Position numbers and translations under genes: made by a program. From positions 953,126 to 1,017,125 of the forward strand of contig JAJVDF010000230.1 in NCBI GenBank assembly GCA_022410635.1: a DNA stretch of 64,000 bases, read 5' to 3'. The notes under the pieces are model-generated. The model made no database searches. It was not told the DNA's origin and saw only the letters and a list, made by a program, of their open reading frames with translations. The stretch is from Tretioscincus oriximinensis. Lineage: Eukaryota; Chordata; Lepidosauria; Squamata; Gymnophthalmidae. This document shows, in pieces, positions 1 through 11,686 of this stretch (positions are counted from its first letter, which is position 1; each line of letters begins with the position of its first letter).

Positions 1-1477
1 CTCCTGTTAGTTTCCAAGTGGTACAATCCCCCTTGCTGAACAGGTTTAATATTTTTATACATTTATTCCTATGCCTTTTTTGGTACTGATGTCTAACTAT
101 TTTATATGGGCCACAAAACACAGAGAAGTTGGAAGCACCATTTATATAAGCTCTTGTTATGCCACCTGTGTATAGCCACACACTTCCACCCATAAGCATG
201 GTTGCATATTTCTGTACATACCTCCTAGAAATGGCATGTGTGATATTAGCACTGAGATATCAATAATTATTCCCAATTCCTATAGTAATATCCCCCCAAG
301 GACTCCAAAAGCTTGTTCTGAATCATTACTGTGAAATACATTAGTGGTTTTATGATCATATTGAAACAGCACTTGTTATGTCTGTCACTATTCGTGAAGA
401 AATATACCCCTTCATTACACTGTGCTCTTATGCCCACAAAATACCACCTATGTTCCTTGCAATTGCTCATAGCCTGCTCTTTACAACTGCTGAATACTAC
501 ACAGGCTGTATTCGGACTGCTATTTGGTGAGATGGTTGTTTCTTTAGACCGCAGCAAGAAGAGTGAAGATACTTCAATCTGGAATGATTTTCAAATGTCA
601 GCACTTCCAAACCATCCATCTCAGTCCCATATATAGCAACCTGATCTGGGCAAACTTATGAGAAGCCTCGTTGTTTTCATTAGTATGAAACCCCAAAAGA
701 AAAGTACCACTTTTACCCTAGAAGTTATTAGCCTTAAATTAAAAAATAAACATAAAAGAAATCCAGATGATTATTTTCTGACTGGAAAGATCACTATCAA
801 TTTAGCTTGGTGATGTCTCGATGAAATGGAGATGTCAGTCAAATGGCAGGGAAGCGTTAACGGATGGGAACATCTCCTGTCAAGTTAAACACACACTTCG
901 CTCCTGGAGCACGATTGCACAGGAATGACTAAGCAGCTTTGATAAGGATTCAATAAGCCAATGTCAGCTGACTTTGATTAAACAGTCTCCTTGGACTGGT
1001 GTCAAGGCAATGACAGGCACATTGTGTATGTGTGCTGCTTTCCTTCCTGGCCTATATCAGTATAGATGAAACAGCAATGACAGTAACTTTCCCAAGGAAA
1101 AAGGGTTTTAGTTTTCAAACACATATTTCTTTTCCCATTAGAGCACCCTATATATATAAGAGGGGAATAAAATAGCTATCATTGCCATTTAATATTTCGG
1201 TGTAAAGGGATAAGATGCTGTCTTGATACTCACAGGATCCACATGATACCTTAGTGGCACCGTGAATATATCATAAGGAGCAGTGTCTAGATTATCTTTT
1301 CCAACGTGGCACATTCTGTGCGCAAGAAGAGCCTGGTATATGCANGGATGCCTCAGTCTTCCTCTACCATGCCAGCATAAAGGTGAATAGAACACAGGGC
1401 TTTGCTGCTCCTTGTTCCACTACTGTGGGTACCAAAGGGGACTTACCTTGTCAACTACCAATGATAGAACCGTGATA
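1..1477. other. Intergenic, nothing recognised
   Basis: A+T-rich sequence with only short chance reading frames on both strands. I see no splice-bounded exon, no RNA gene and no repeat that recurs elsewhere in the window. A short TATATATA stretch near 1150 is simple sequence. Confidence 0.5.
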
Positions 1478-1631
1478 ACCTCTTTGGCCTGGCCTTTGGC
1501 TAGAAAACTACTGTCTCCTCCCCATTTTTAGAAAAGGCTGTTTTTAATGTGTTAAAATTATGATTTATTGTTAACCGCCCTGAGACCTACGGGTATAGGG
1601 CGGTATAAAAATGTAAATAAATAAATAAATG
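1478..1631 (+). repeat. LINE-type 3' end with (AAAT)n tail (family X), plus-strand copy
   Basis: The stretch ends with 'gttaaccgccctgag', then 'gggtatagggcggtataaaa' and a short run of TAAA units. The same sequence in reverse complement fills 31441-31600, including the upstream part 'ggcctttggct...gaaaact' and 'tgttaa'. Shorter copies lie at 30284-30360, 32149-32330 and 43372-43440. This is the usual form of a 3'-anchored, 5'-truncated retroposon tail of reptile genomes. I cannot assign a named family without a library search. Confidence 0.7.
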
Positions 1632-2338
1632 ACATTCCCTGTGTTTGACGTCCTTCTCACTATTAGGATCAGCTGGAAAAAGGAAACTACCATCAGCCAT
1701 CTGACAAAGTGGGCAGTCTTGACAGCAGAGGAGGGATATTGACAGTTTTGATGGTTTAGGCTGCCTATGCCTGGGCAAATATCACAAGCAATCTTGACAA
1801 CATTGGAGAGAGGCTGCCTCCCAAATATGACAGCAAAAGTGTGGTTGATATTGATGGTACGAAAAGGATTCTACCTTTTCCCCATCAGGTAAAGATTGCT
1901 ACTGAACATGAGGAATGGAAGCTGTTCCCGAGATCACCACTGCAAATCTCCTGGAATGACTTTGATAGGCAGATCAGTGGGACACATGAAATCATCATGT
2001 TGCTTCAATAATAATAGTGTTGCAGACATAGCACTATTTGCAATGTGCAGGGACAGGAGGCATTAAGCTGAAAGTGCTCCTCCCGCTGCTGTGACAGTAG
2101 TATCCACATTCGGTTGCCAAGTGACTATCATAGATCACTCTAATCAATGATTTCCCCCTCCATAACGATGTTAATATCTCACATAAAGTTGTATACCAAT
2201 CCATCAGTCCCAATATCTTTTCTTTTGTAATCCAGTTTTCAGATCTTGCTGTATTTGCAATGCAATACTTTGGATTGCAAAATTAGTGTGCTTATTGCAA
2301 TAAACTGTTGGAAGCTAAACCTTGACTTCCATGTGGAC
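1632..2338. other. Intergenic, nothing recognised
   Basis: No reading frame of note and no repeat recognised. The sequence is ordinary A+T-rich vertebrate DNA. Confidence 0.4.
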
Positions 2339-2472
2339 AGGGCTGTATTTAGGCAAAATATAGATATAGTAGTACTAAGAAGGTATTAATATTTTTTATT
2401 GCTTTTGTTATTATAAAACCCAAAGCAGCTAAGGAAAGAGGGGGAGTAAAATAAACAAACAAACAAACAAGG
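2339..2472 (+). repeat. Unnamed interspersed repeat with AAAC tail; second copy at 51035
   Basis: From 'ggctgtatttaggcaaaata' to 'aaggaaagagggggag' this matches 51035-51150 at roughly 80-85% by eye, in the same orientation. Here the copy ends in (AAAC)n; the second ends in (AAGT)n. A shared body with different tetranucleotide tails is what a retroposed 3' end looks like. Confidence 0.65.
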
Positions 2473-2699
2473 GGTGGTATAACCAGGAAGACCTCCACTG
2501 AAGAACTTAAGTCATGGGCAGGTTGATATGGGAGAAGGGAATGGGACCCAACTTTGGCTGGTTTAACACATGAGATCTGTGGTTTCTTTCTCTCCTTTCC
2601 CCAACTTTTCTTCTCACTAGGACTTGTTGCTGTATGATTGAGAGGCTGCTCTGCCTTTGTCACTTACTTTCTTTCATCCTCTTTTGGGGGAGTATTCCC

Positions 2700-2757
2700 A
2701 AACATAGTTTTCAGTATTGCTTATGAAACAGGAAAGAACAGTACAAAAGCAAGTTGC
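2700..2757 (+). repeat. 58-bp direct repeat, left copy
   Basis: The stretch around 'cagtattgcttatgaaacag' recurs at 4919-4976 with about 7 differences. The two copies bracket the L1/Tx1-like LINE fragment. The right copy begins about 100 bp beyond the A-rich end of the LINE, so this is not a simple target-site duplication. Confidence 0.8.
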
Positions 2758-4818
2758 TCTTAAAATTAGACATATATAAAGTCTTTGATAGAATAAATCA
2801 TGATTACTTGATTGAAGTGTGTAAGATAAACAATCTGGGAAAACACTTTTGTGATACTCTGGAAAGTATGATCAAAATGAGGCTTTTCTTAGAATTAATG
2901 GGGATTGCTCGGAAAACTTTAAAATCATCAATGGAACCAGACAAGGATCCCTTTTATTTGTATTGGTGGTTGAACCTCTGGCAAATGAGATACGTAGGAA
3001 CAATGACTGGTTAGGGTATAAAATAGGGGAGGAAGAAATCAAACTTAATATATTCACAGATGATACATTAGTGGTATCTCAGGAACCGGTGATTATGGTA
3101 AGAAAGATGATAAAGGTTATCAGTGACGTTTTAAAAAGTTTAGGTCTAGAGATAAACATAAATAAATCAGAAATTATGATGAGAGGGGTAGGTCCAAGAG
3201 AACAGGAGCAAATCATTAGACTATCAGGTTTAAAACTGGGTTTAAAACAAATAAAATATTCAGGAATAACACTTTGCAAAGATTTTTCTAAGATACACCA
3301 AGTAAATCATAAAGTAATTTGGAAGAAAATTAAATGTACAAGTAAACAGTGTTTGAATAGACTTTCCAGAATTAGGGCAGTGAAAATGTTCCTAATTCCA
3401 AAACTATTGTATCTATTTCAAGTTTTACCCATTAGTATCAACACACAACTGGGACAAACAAATAAGAATCTGGATTTTTGGAGGAAAAAAACCCTGATTA
3501 AAACATGATTTGCTCTACATGAATCTCAATTCTGGTGAATGGGGTTATCCATACATCGAACAATGTAGAGATTCTTGTGTAATATTTACTAGTACTAGAA
3601 TATAGCCGGGGGGGGGGGAATGGGTTAGATTTGAGAGAGAGGTAAATAATTTGTCATTGAAAAATCTCTTAATAAACAGNGGGGGAAAAGAGATGGAGAA
3701 TTTTTCAGACATGTTCTCAAACTTTCATGCCAAAGTTGAAACAGATGGTATAAAAGCATTTAGAATCCTCTAAGTATATATAGGTCCTTTCTTCATATTA
3801 ATGAGAGAAATATAATAATTGATAGGAATGATATAAAAAATTAAAAGAGGCATATATATATAAATAAATAAGGATGGATTAGATAATAATAATGTATCGT
3901 TAGCCCCCGAATATTGGGATAGAATTTTAGATAATCATGATTGGTTAAAAGTGAATGCTATCAGAGTTTGGCTAAGAAATAGGGAGGACCTTTTTTAGAG
4001 ATTAAAATCGAAATGGAAAAGATCTTGGAAGATTTCTTAAAAGGTTCCAAGGATACCGCAGGATATATCAATTATTAAATTATAATCAAGGAAGACAGAT
4101 TGCAACATTATCGCAAGTGTGGAGTATCGATGTTACCATTTCCGATTCTCTCCTACGTAATCTGTTAAGGGATATGAAGAGCTATAAATATGATAGACTG
4201 AAGGAGCTTCGCTTAAAAGCTCTACATAGATGATATGGGACCTGCCATCTGGCACAAGGGACATACTGGCACATGTGGTGGGGGTGTGAGAACATTAAAA
4301 ACTTTTGGGAGACAATCGTTGAACAAATAAATGTATTAATAAACACAAACAGGAAATGGTCAGGGGAAGAATGTGTATTATTACTTTTGAATGATTCAAA
4401 TATTATAGAGGAGAACAAGTATTTGATTAAACAGCTTCTATTAGTGGCATCTTTGGTATTAACCTTAGGTTGGAAGGAGAAAACAAAGTGGTCAGTCTCA
4501 AATTGGCACAATTATGTACTGGCTCAATTGCAGTTTGATCTGGTGAAAGAAAAAAGGGACTTATTTATGGGTCGAGTCAAAATTGAAGAATAAAAGTAAA
4601 AGTAAAATGGAAAAAAATTGATTGAAATGTCAAAAAATTTAGACAAAAACACTCTCTGTACTCAAATATCTATTTGTTGCTGGAGAATTTTGGTTGAAAT
4701 AAAAGAAATGCTCTGGTTTTGGGGGGGGTTAGAGATGATTTTGTGTTTTCCTATTTTTGGATTGGTTTATATAAGTTTATTTAAAAAATAATAATTTAAT
4801 TTTAATAAAGAAAAAAAA
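2752..4818 (+). mobile_element. L1/Tx1-like LINE fragment, decayed, 5'-truncated
   Basis: Translation in several frames gives the C-terminal part of a non-LTR retrotransposon ORF2. The start reads LLKLDIYKVFDRINHDYL, matching LLKLDVYKAFDSVNHQYL of the minus-strand element at 45.4-48.5 kb. This is RT palm motif A. Then come EPLANEI and, at 2963-3508, the active-site box IFTDDTLVV in place of the family's LYADDTLLI; the two aspartates remain. After 4000 the C-terminal domain is visible, ending with a Cys/His-type motif around GTYWHMWWGCENIKNFW (about 4255-4315). The frame stops near 4593, followed by an A+T-rich 3' UTR and AATAAAG plus an A run at about 4805-4818. Many stops and frameshifts show it is dead. 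The 5' break lies directly against the left 58-bp repeat. Confidence 0.85.
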
Positions 4819-4918
4819 TCCCATCCTGATTTACTGAAATGGCTCCCATGACAACTGCCTGTTCAGCTCTCCAGGCAGCTGTGTATATTCCTATTCATTT
4901 CCCCTCTTCCCCTTCCTC

Positions 4919-4976
4919 AAACACAGTTTTCAGTATTGCTTATGAAACAGGAGAGAACAGTACAAGGGCAGGTTGC
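4919..4976 (+). repeat. 58-bp direct repeat, right copy
   Basis: Second copy of the 2700-2757 sequence, same orientation, beyond the LINE poly(A) and a 100-bp spacer. Weaker pyrimidine-rich similarity may extend the pair some 30 bp upstream of each copy. Confidence 0.8.
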
Positions 4977-6718
4977 AGCGGAAGTCACCACAACCAACCA
5001 GGTTTAGCGACAGAAGCAGTGTGGTATTATTATGAAATCTGTCTGGCCACTCAGGGATAGCACTGGAAAATTTGAAAACAGCTGATACAGTAAAAAATAT
5101 TGACTGAATGTTTGCAAACTGACAGAGAAATAAAATATTTCTGTCAGGTAATGAAAAAGGGAAAAGCAATTCAAAAGATAATCTGACAATTTAAGTTCTG
5201 GAATTGCAGGTATCAACAAGAGGCAGAAACTAGCTGTGGTCCTCTGTAGAAATAGTGGCCATCACTGTTGTGAGAAGGGGTAAATTTCTACAGGGGAAAC
5301 AGTGGAAGCAAAGAAACCGTAATGGGGAAGGTCAGTGGGATTCCCAAATAATTACTTTTAAAAGAAAAGAAAATGATAGGCAGATCATACAGCCAATTCT
5401 CCACTACTAAGAGAGTTGCTGGAAAGATTAGATAGAGGAAAGACTCCTAGACTTGGATACCAGTCCTCTATGATTGTATGAATTCATTTGCCTTTCAATT
5501 TGAGTAGGAATTTTTTAATGTATTTGTAGGCAGACTACTGACCTCTCTCTTGTCCCCTCCTAATACAGCTTGGTCAACTAGGAGGTGTTTTACCCATAGG
5601 ACAAGCGCCAGATCAGGTACACCAATGGAATGGATTGTATGATTTGGACAACTGGGATTGGCTTACTAAATAGATTGAACAGTTTGACAAACTGTCCAAA
5701 GGTTCTATCCCAAAAAGTTGATTTGAAGCAAACACGATGATATTTGCTTCACTTCATAATGAACCACTCAAATTGATTTTGTGCACATTTAATGTGGGTG
5801 CTCTCTCTTGTTTTTCCCATTGTAAAACCAGCAACATACCAGTCTTAAAAGGCTTTCTAAAGATCAGAGAATACCATTTAAAATAATGTGAATAAGTCAA
5901 GAACAAAATGGCATATTTGAGGGTGATAGGACTAGAAGAACCTTCCATTGACAGGAAACCTGGACAGCTGCAACCAGTTAATTTGCATCCTCTTTCCATG
6001 AGCTGTTTCAGTGATCTTTCCCAATATAAGTCAGGTTCCTATGAACTGCAATGCATTTACCAGATGTATCCCTACAACCAGGCAAATTTTATGGTAATTG
6101 TTTGACAACAAAATAAGCAGCTTTGGAACAGCTTTTCCAGCTTATATTTACAAACAAGAACTCCAAACTGATCAAAGCCTTTTATATGCAGAAGGGGGAG
6201 AGGTAGTTGCAATTCCAAGTACACCAGCATCAGAATGTATAACTGAACCAAAGGAGTGAATATATGTTTACTAATCAATACAATTTTATGGCATTTTAAT
6301 CACTACAATTTCTCATAGTGTCAGTGCAACTGTTTAAAAAATCAGCAACCTCCAGCAGAGACCTACACTTCCAAAAACTTCCTATGGAAGTGATGTAATT
6401 GTAACAATTGATTGTGACTGTGGGTTTTGCAAATATTAAGATATAATGTATTTTGTGTCATGTAGCCTAAACCAGACATTTGCTTCAAATATGAAACTCT
6501 GGCCCTCTATTTGGGACAGGCCCAGATTTAAATAAGTAGGCAGGTAAAGACACATATGGTCCTTGGCGGCACTTTTAAACAATCTTCAGACCTGAAGAAC
6601 TAGACTGAAAACCAAGGGAAAAAAGATTTTCAGTCCAATTCTTCACAACTGAGGTTTAAAAAGGCATGTGTGGCACAGCCGTAGTTTGCACTGCAACCTA
6701 CTATGCTACTTCCTATTT
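4977..6718. other. Intergenic, nothing recognised
   Basis: No exon, RNA gene or recurring repeat recognised. The small reading frames show no known domain and have vertebrate non-coding composition. Confidence 0.4.
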
Positions 6719-7011
6719 AGAAGAAGAAGAAGAAGAAGAAGAAGAAGAAGAAGAAGAAGAAGAAGAAGAAGAAGAAGAAGAAGAAGAAGAAGAAGAAGAA
6801 GAAGAAGAAGAAGAAGAAGAAGAAGAAGAAGAAGAAGAAGNNNNNNNNNNNNNNNNNNNNNNNNNNNNNNNNNNNNNNNNNNNNNNNNNNNNNNNNNNNN
6901 NNNNNNNNNNNNNNNAAGAAGAAGAAGAAGAAGAAGAAGAAGAAGAAGAAGAAGAAGAAGAAGAAGAAGAAGAAGAAGAAGAAGAAGAAGAAGAAGAAGA
7001 AGAAGAAGAAC
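6719..7011 (+). repeat. Long (AAG)n trinucleotide tract with 75-N assembly gap
   Basis: Almost perfect AAG/GAA units run for about 40 repeats up to 6840 and about 31 repeats from 6916 to 7011, where one unit reads CAA. The Ns at 6841-6915 lie inside the tract, so its true length is unknown and could be larger. One strand is all purine and the other all pyrimidine, so it can form triplex (H-DNA). The poly-Glu, poly-Arg, poly-Leu and poly-Ser reading frames here are artefacts of the repeat. Confidence 0.95.
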
Positions 7012-10000
7012 AAGAAAGATGCCTGGGAAATTTTCTTGGAAGTGTGTAACTTCCCAATTCCAGAGTGGGACCGCTACTCCCAGCTTTTTAGACAGGCCTT
7101 TTGCTAGCCATCTGGAAGTTCCCATCAAAAGATTAAGCCCAAGGAACCTGATTCTAGCCTAGCTTCCTTTCTGACAAGTTAGTTTTGATGCTCAGAAATA
7201 AAAAGAAAAACTATACAAGATTCCAGAGAACTGTGGGAGGATCTGTAGCTTTTTGAAAAATAAAAACCAACTCTCTGGAACTGCTATTTAACATCAGGGG
7301 CTTAGCAAACAGGTTCAGCATCCTCGTTTTCTTCTTCCTGTATTTCCTACCTATCAAAACTGCCCCCTTGAAGCTGATAATTGCTCCCTGGAGGGAAAAT
7401 GAGCAGGTACCTTGGACAGAACAAAATGAAATTACAAAAGGATCAGATTGATTTCCCATGGGTTCATTATTTTGGCTGAATTATAAACATTTTTGTAATT
7501 GAAATACAGTGGGTGGAAAGAAGGGGAAGTGAAATATTGATCGAAAGTAGAGGAAGGGTTTGCTACTGTACAGATAGCAGGACAGGTGAAAAAAATCCAG
7601 TTTTGATAAAATAAAAAATAGAAAAGACTCATAAAAGCAGCCTAATCATTCATATTTAGCACAACACAACTTCTGTCTCATGCTTGCACTTGGATTTTTA
7701 AATTGATGTGCCTGGGAGTGCACTTCCTTTCATCTTGTCTAGTTAGTTGCTCAAACCAGATAAGTCTGGCTAGTTGATCTGAGCATGATACTAAGGAACA
7801 CTGAGTTAAATCCTGGAAGGCCCTTGCTTGGAGACAGGTGCAATATCACCATCTTTCATTCCAAACCTCTCTCCAAATTTGATAGAAACATTAATTCTTC
7901 AAATAGAGGGTAACCCAAGAATAGGAATGCAAGAATGGACATGTCTAAAACTGTTCTGTAGAATCATTAATGGATACAGATTTTGTTCTACCAGCAATAG
8001 AAAATGGGCGAGTCAGAGAGAGGAAGAACTATATTTCAGATATGCCTGGACTACTTTGTTTTAGACAATCCAGGAACTGAAACGTNACATCTGGGGAAAG
8101 AAAATGAAAACTGATGCTAGGATGCAGTTTCAATAAATATCAGCTCCCTTTTCCTCTAAGAGAAGAAGAGGCAGCTCATATCCAGAATCAGCATAGTTTT
8201 GTGAAAGGGAAGAAAGCATAAATCTCATGGAAGTGATAGAGCGGCTCTTAATAAAAGGATGGAAGGAGATAATAAATCCAGAATCAAGAACGTTGCAAAA
8301 ACGAAAAAATACCTGCACGGTTGATTTGTCTAAACACTTCATAGATGGGGAGATTCAGCATTTTACTTCTCCACTGCTGCTTATATTGAAGATAAGCAAT
8401 GCAAAAATAATTATTTCTGCAGTTGGTATAAACAAGCTCATCACAAATTGAACCTTCCCCCTGTGAGCAATTCATTTTACCTGAATGGATGTGCAAAGTG
8501 ACCTCTTCTGATTTACAGCATTCACTTGCAGGCATTTTCTGGCAATTTTTCCACCTCCNATTTCATCACTATATGAGCAGATTGTCCTGAATGTACCTGA
8601 TCAAGAGGGACCCTTTTTTCTTTCCTTCCTTGCACTGAGCAGTCAAAGCCTGAGCTTTCCTCCCCTCCCCCTAGGTTGCTTCAGCATTTTTTGGCAAAGT
8701 TCCCCAGCATTCTCTGGCTGCCTCTGAAGCATAATTGCTTGACTGCTAGGCAGCAGTGCTGCAGTGCTGTGTGGAAGTAGGAAGTAAATAAAAAAAGTGG
8801 GTGGAGACACTCAACTTAAATGAACACATTTAAGAATTGAGTTTTTTCCTCCCAGACTGCCAGTGTCTATTTTTAGTACTGAGGGCAACTAACTAAAAAG
8901 AAAATCATCAGATGAAAGAAACAATAGAGCTTTATCACACAGTATGTACAGAGGTTCACAGGCCGTGACAAGCGTCACCTGCTGTCCCCACGGGGCCTGT
9001 ATCTAAGAACTGGAGCCTGCCATCTACATGCTAGTATAGACTTCCTGTAGACATAATCTACACGGGCGTGCGGTTGGCCAAGCCCTGTAGCAAGACACAT
9101 CCCAAAGTAAGGCTCAATGGGGACAGGATCAGATAGTCATTTGCCCATTTTTATTTTAAATCTGAGATTTGTAACCTGCCTGCTAAACATCTGCTATTGA
9201 AGCTATATTGTGATTTTGTTTGTGTGTATGTCGTACCAGAATAATTCCCTGTGACCATTCAGTGCATGATATTCATCTTAGAAGCAAGTTCGTTAAACGC
9301 AACAGAGACACACCAGAGCTTAATGGAAACCGATTCTGCGTGGTATTTTCCCCTAAGCTGCCCCCCCCCCCCCACAGAGTAAATGCATCATATCAAGCAA
9401 ATAGATATCTAGCTGGATGATTGGCCTGTCAGATGTGTCTCTTTGTCAGATTGCCTCTGTGCTCAAGTTTGCCAGCCATAATAACCCAATTTTCTAGAAA
9501 ATCAAACTACATGCGGCTTTCTGCTTTGTGTATATTACTGCTGTCAACAGCAGCAACTGTGGATGGAGAAGAAACAGCACTCCTAACTCAAGAGAGGATT
9601 ACTGCCTATAGTTGTAGGAAGTAGCAGGATGTTGTGGAAGGAAGAGTGGCTTACAATGTGTCTCTGCATTTTCTGCTCAGCTTGGGCAGCTCATTCAGCA
9701 ACTGCTGTTATAAGATAATCAAGGCTTTGTTGTAACGAGGTCCCAACCCATCTATGCTTCTTGATTTATGGAATATCCTCATTTTGTTCAACTTCTTTTA
9801 TCATTTTAATGCAACAGCACAAATAGATCTGAATGGGGGTTAAGGTTAACTTCCCCNAAACCTTGAATCCCAATACAGATCAAACTAAAATCACAGAATG
9901 GACATTGTTGGAGAGAATGCGGGTTACAAGATCAAGAAAGAAATCTGGGTTCTTTCATTCACCCTCCCATATACACTAGTGTAAGAAAAGCAGGAGGATG

Positions 10001-10675
10001 ACGAAACTGAAAAACCAGAAGAATGCTTTAAAAATCTCATTTCAAACAGATTTCAACCAACATATTCCACCTGACCCTAAACAAATTAGATCTTCCCTTC
10101 TGATTTGTTTAGAGCCAAATTTGGCCAGAATCAGCCATAGTAGAGCAGATGACCTCTCTAGTGCATGCTGCTGGTTCTGGTTCTGATTGGGCTATCTTGG
10201 CCATGATTGTGTGGCTGGGCAGAAAAAGTCCATGTAGTATAAATGTATAAATAAATGATTTGTAATGACCATATTTGTAGCAGTCAGCATTTTCCTTACT
10301 ACGCCAATCAGATTAACCAAAAACATACTCCTGATCTCGTCTGTCGTGACCCCCCTGTGATCTGTAAGTATAAAGGATTGCATTAGACCCGCAGAATCAA
10401 CAACATTGCTGACCTTTATCATTTGTAGAGGCTTAAAGTATGCCTCAGGCAGAGTGGAGTTGGGCACACAAGCTGATGGATTGAAATTCACTGATGCTAA
10501 AGACAACGATTTTTGCAACAGCAGGGTTATCCGAGTTCTTCTGAATTATCAGGTAAAAGAACTATTTACTGCAAGTCAGTAAAGATGTGTTAAGGAATTA
10601 ATTCCAATTTAGGACTGCCCACAGCTTTTCCGTCTCTTGGTGGGATTTATTTAATTATTTGTTTGTTCATTTATT
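7012..10675. other. Intergenic; one possible CR1 trace near 8.2 kb
   Basis: Mostly unrecognised. Around 8185-8260 the plus strand reads NQHSFVKGKK, close to the NETQHGFSKGKS segment of the CR1 ORF at 61.6-63.2 kb, so a heavily decayed LINE fragment is possible. A poly-C run lies at 9361-9373. No exon or RNA gene seen. Confidence 0.35.
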
Positions 10676-11686
10676 CATAAGAACATAAGAAGAGCCATAC
10701 TGATCAGGCCACAGCCCATCTAGTCCAGCATTCTGTCTCATACAGAGGCCTACCACATGCACCTGGGCAGTCTGAACAGAGGAAAGCAAAATATGCACCT
10801 GTTCATGACTCCCTGCAAATGGTATTTCAGCAGTCCTGACTGTTGCTCCATCCCAGAGGCAACATCCAGACATCCATCCTAATACCCATTTATACCCTTG
10901 ATGTCCATAAACCTGTCTACTCCTGTCTTGAAACTATTCAAGCTGTAAGCTACCACCACCTCTTCAGGAAGTAAATTCCACAGGCCGATGACCTTCTGGA
11001 TGAAAAATACTTTCCTTTGTTCTCACTTTTCTGCCCATCAGTTTCATGGAGTGCCCTCTGGTCCTAGTGTTGTGTGATAGAGAAAACATTTTTTTCTCTA
11101 TTCACCCTATCCATCCCATGCATGATTTTGTACATTTCAATCAGATCACCTCTCAAATGTCGCCTTTCGAGGCTGAAGAGGTCCAGATGTTGCAGCCTGA
11201 CTTCATGAGGGAGGTGCTCCAGACCCTTGATCATTTTTGTTGCCCTTTGTTGCTGTACACTGGGTTGACATCTTCATCGAATTGTCCACCAACACCCCAA
11301 GATCCTTTCCTTGATCAGTTACAGAAAGCTTGGTTCCAACCAGTTCTTTGGGGTTCTTTGTCCCAATGTGCATGNCCTTGCACTTGCTTAAACTGAAGTG
11401 CATTTGCCNNTTTGATGCCCACTCACCCAATTTCAATAGATTACTCTGGAGTGCCTTACAATCATTTTCAGTTTTCACTACCCTGAACAGTTTAGTGTCG
11501 TCAGCAAATTTGGCTACTTCACTATTTACCTCGGCATCCAGAAGTTTATAAATACATTGATAACAAAGGTTCCAGTACNGACCCCTGGGGTACCCCAATT
11601 CTTACCTCTTTCCACTCAGAGAACTGTCCATTTATTACGACCCTCTGTTTTCTATCTTTTGGCCAGTTTCCAATCCAGGACAATTC
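10676..11686 (-). mobile_element. CR1-type LINE, 3' part, minus strand
   Basis: The left end carries the octamer-type tail 'cataagaacataagaag', which is the 3' end of the element on the minus strand. Reading minus, 11598-11203 encodes DAEVNSEVAKFADDTKLFRV and SLSKCK...MHIG, which is the RT catalytic box and thumb region. It is nearly identical to the long ORF at 61589-63229. Frameshifts and Ns break the frame. The right end fades at 'aatccaggacaa', where the fuller copy continues, so the copy is 5'-truncated there. Confidence 0.92.

Noticed and set aside
6666..7162. Long poly-Glu, poly-Arg, poly-Ser, poly-Leu and poly-Phe reading frames
   Set aside because: They are translations of the AAG repeat and its N gap in different frames and strands; no flanking exon or splice signals.
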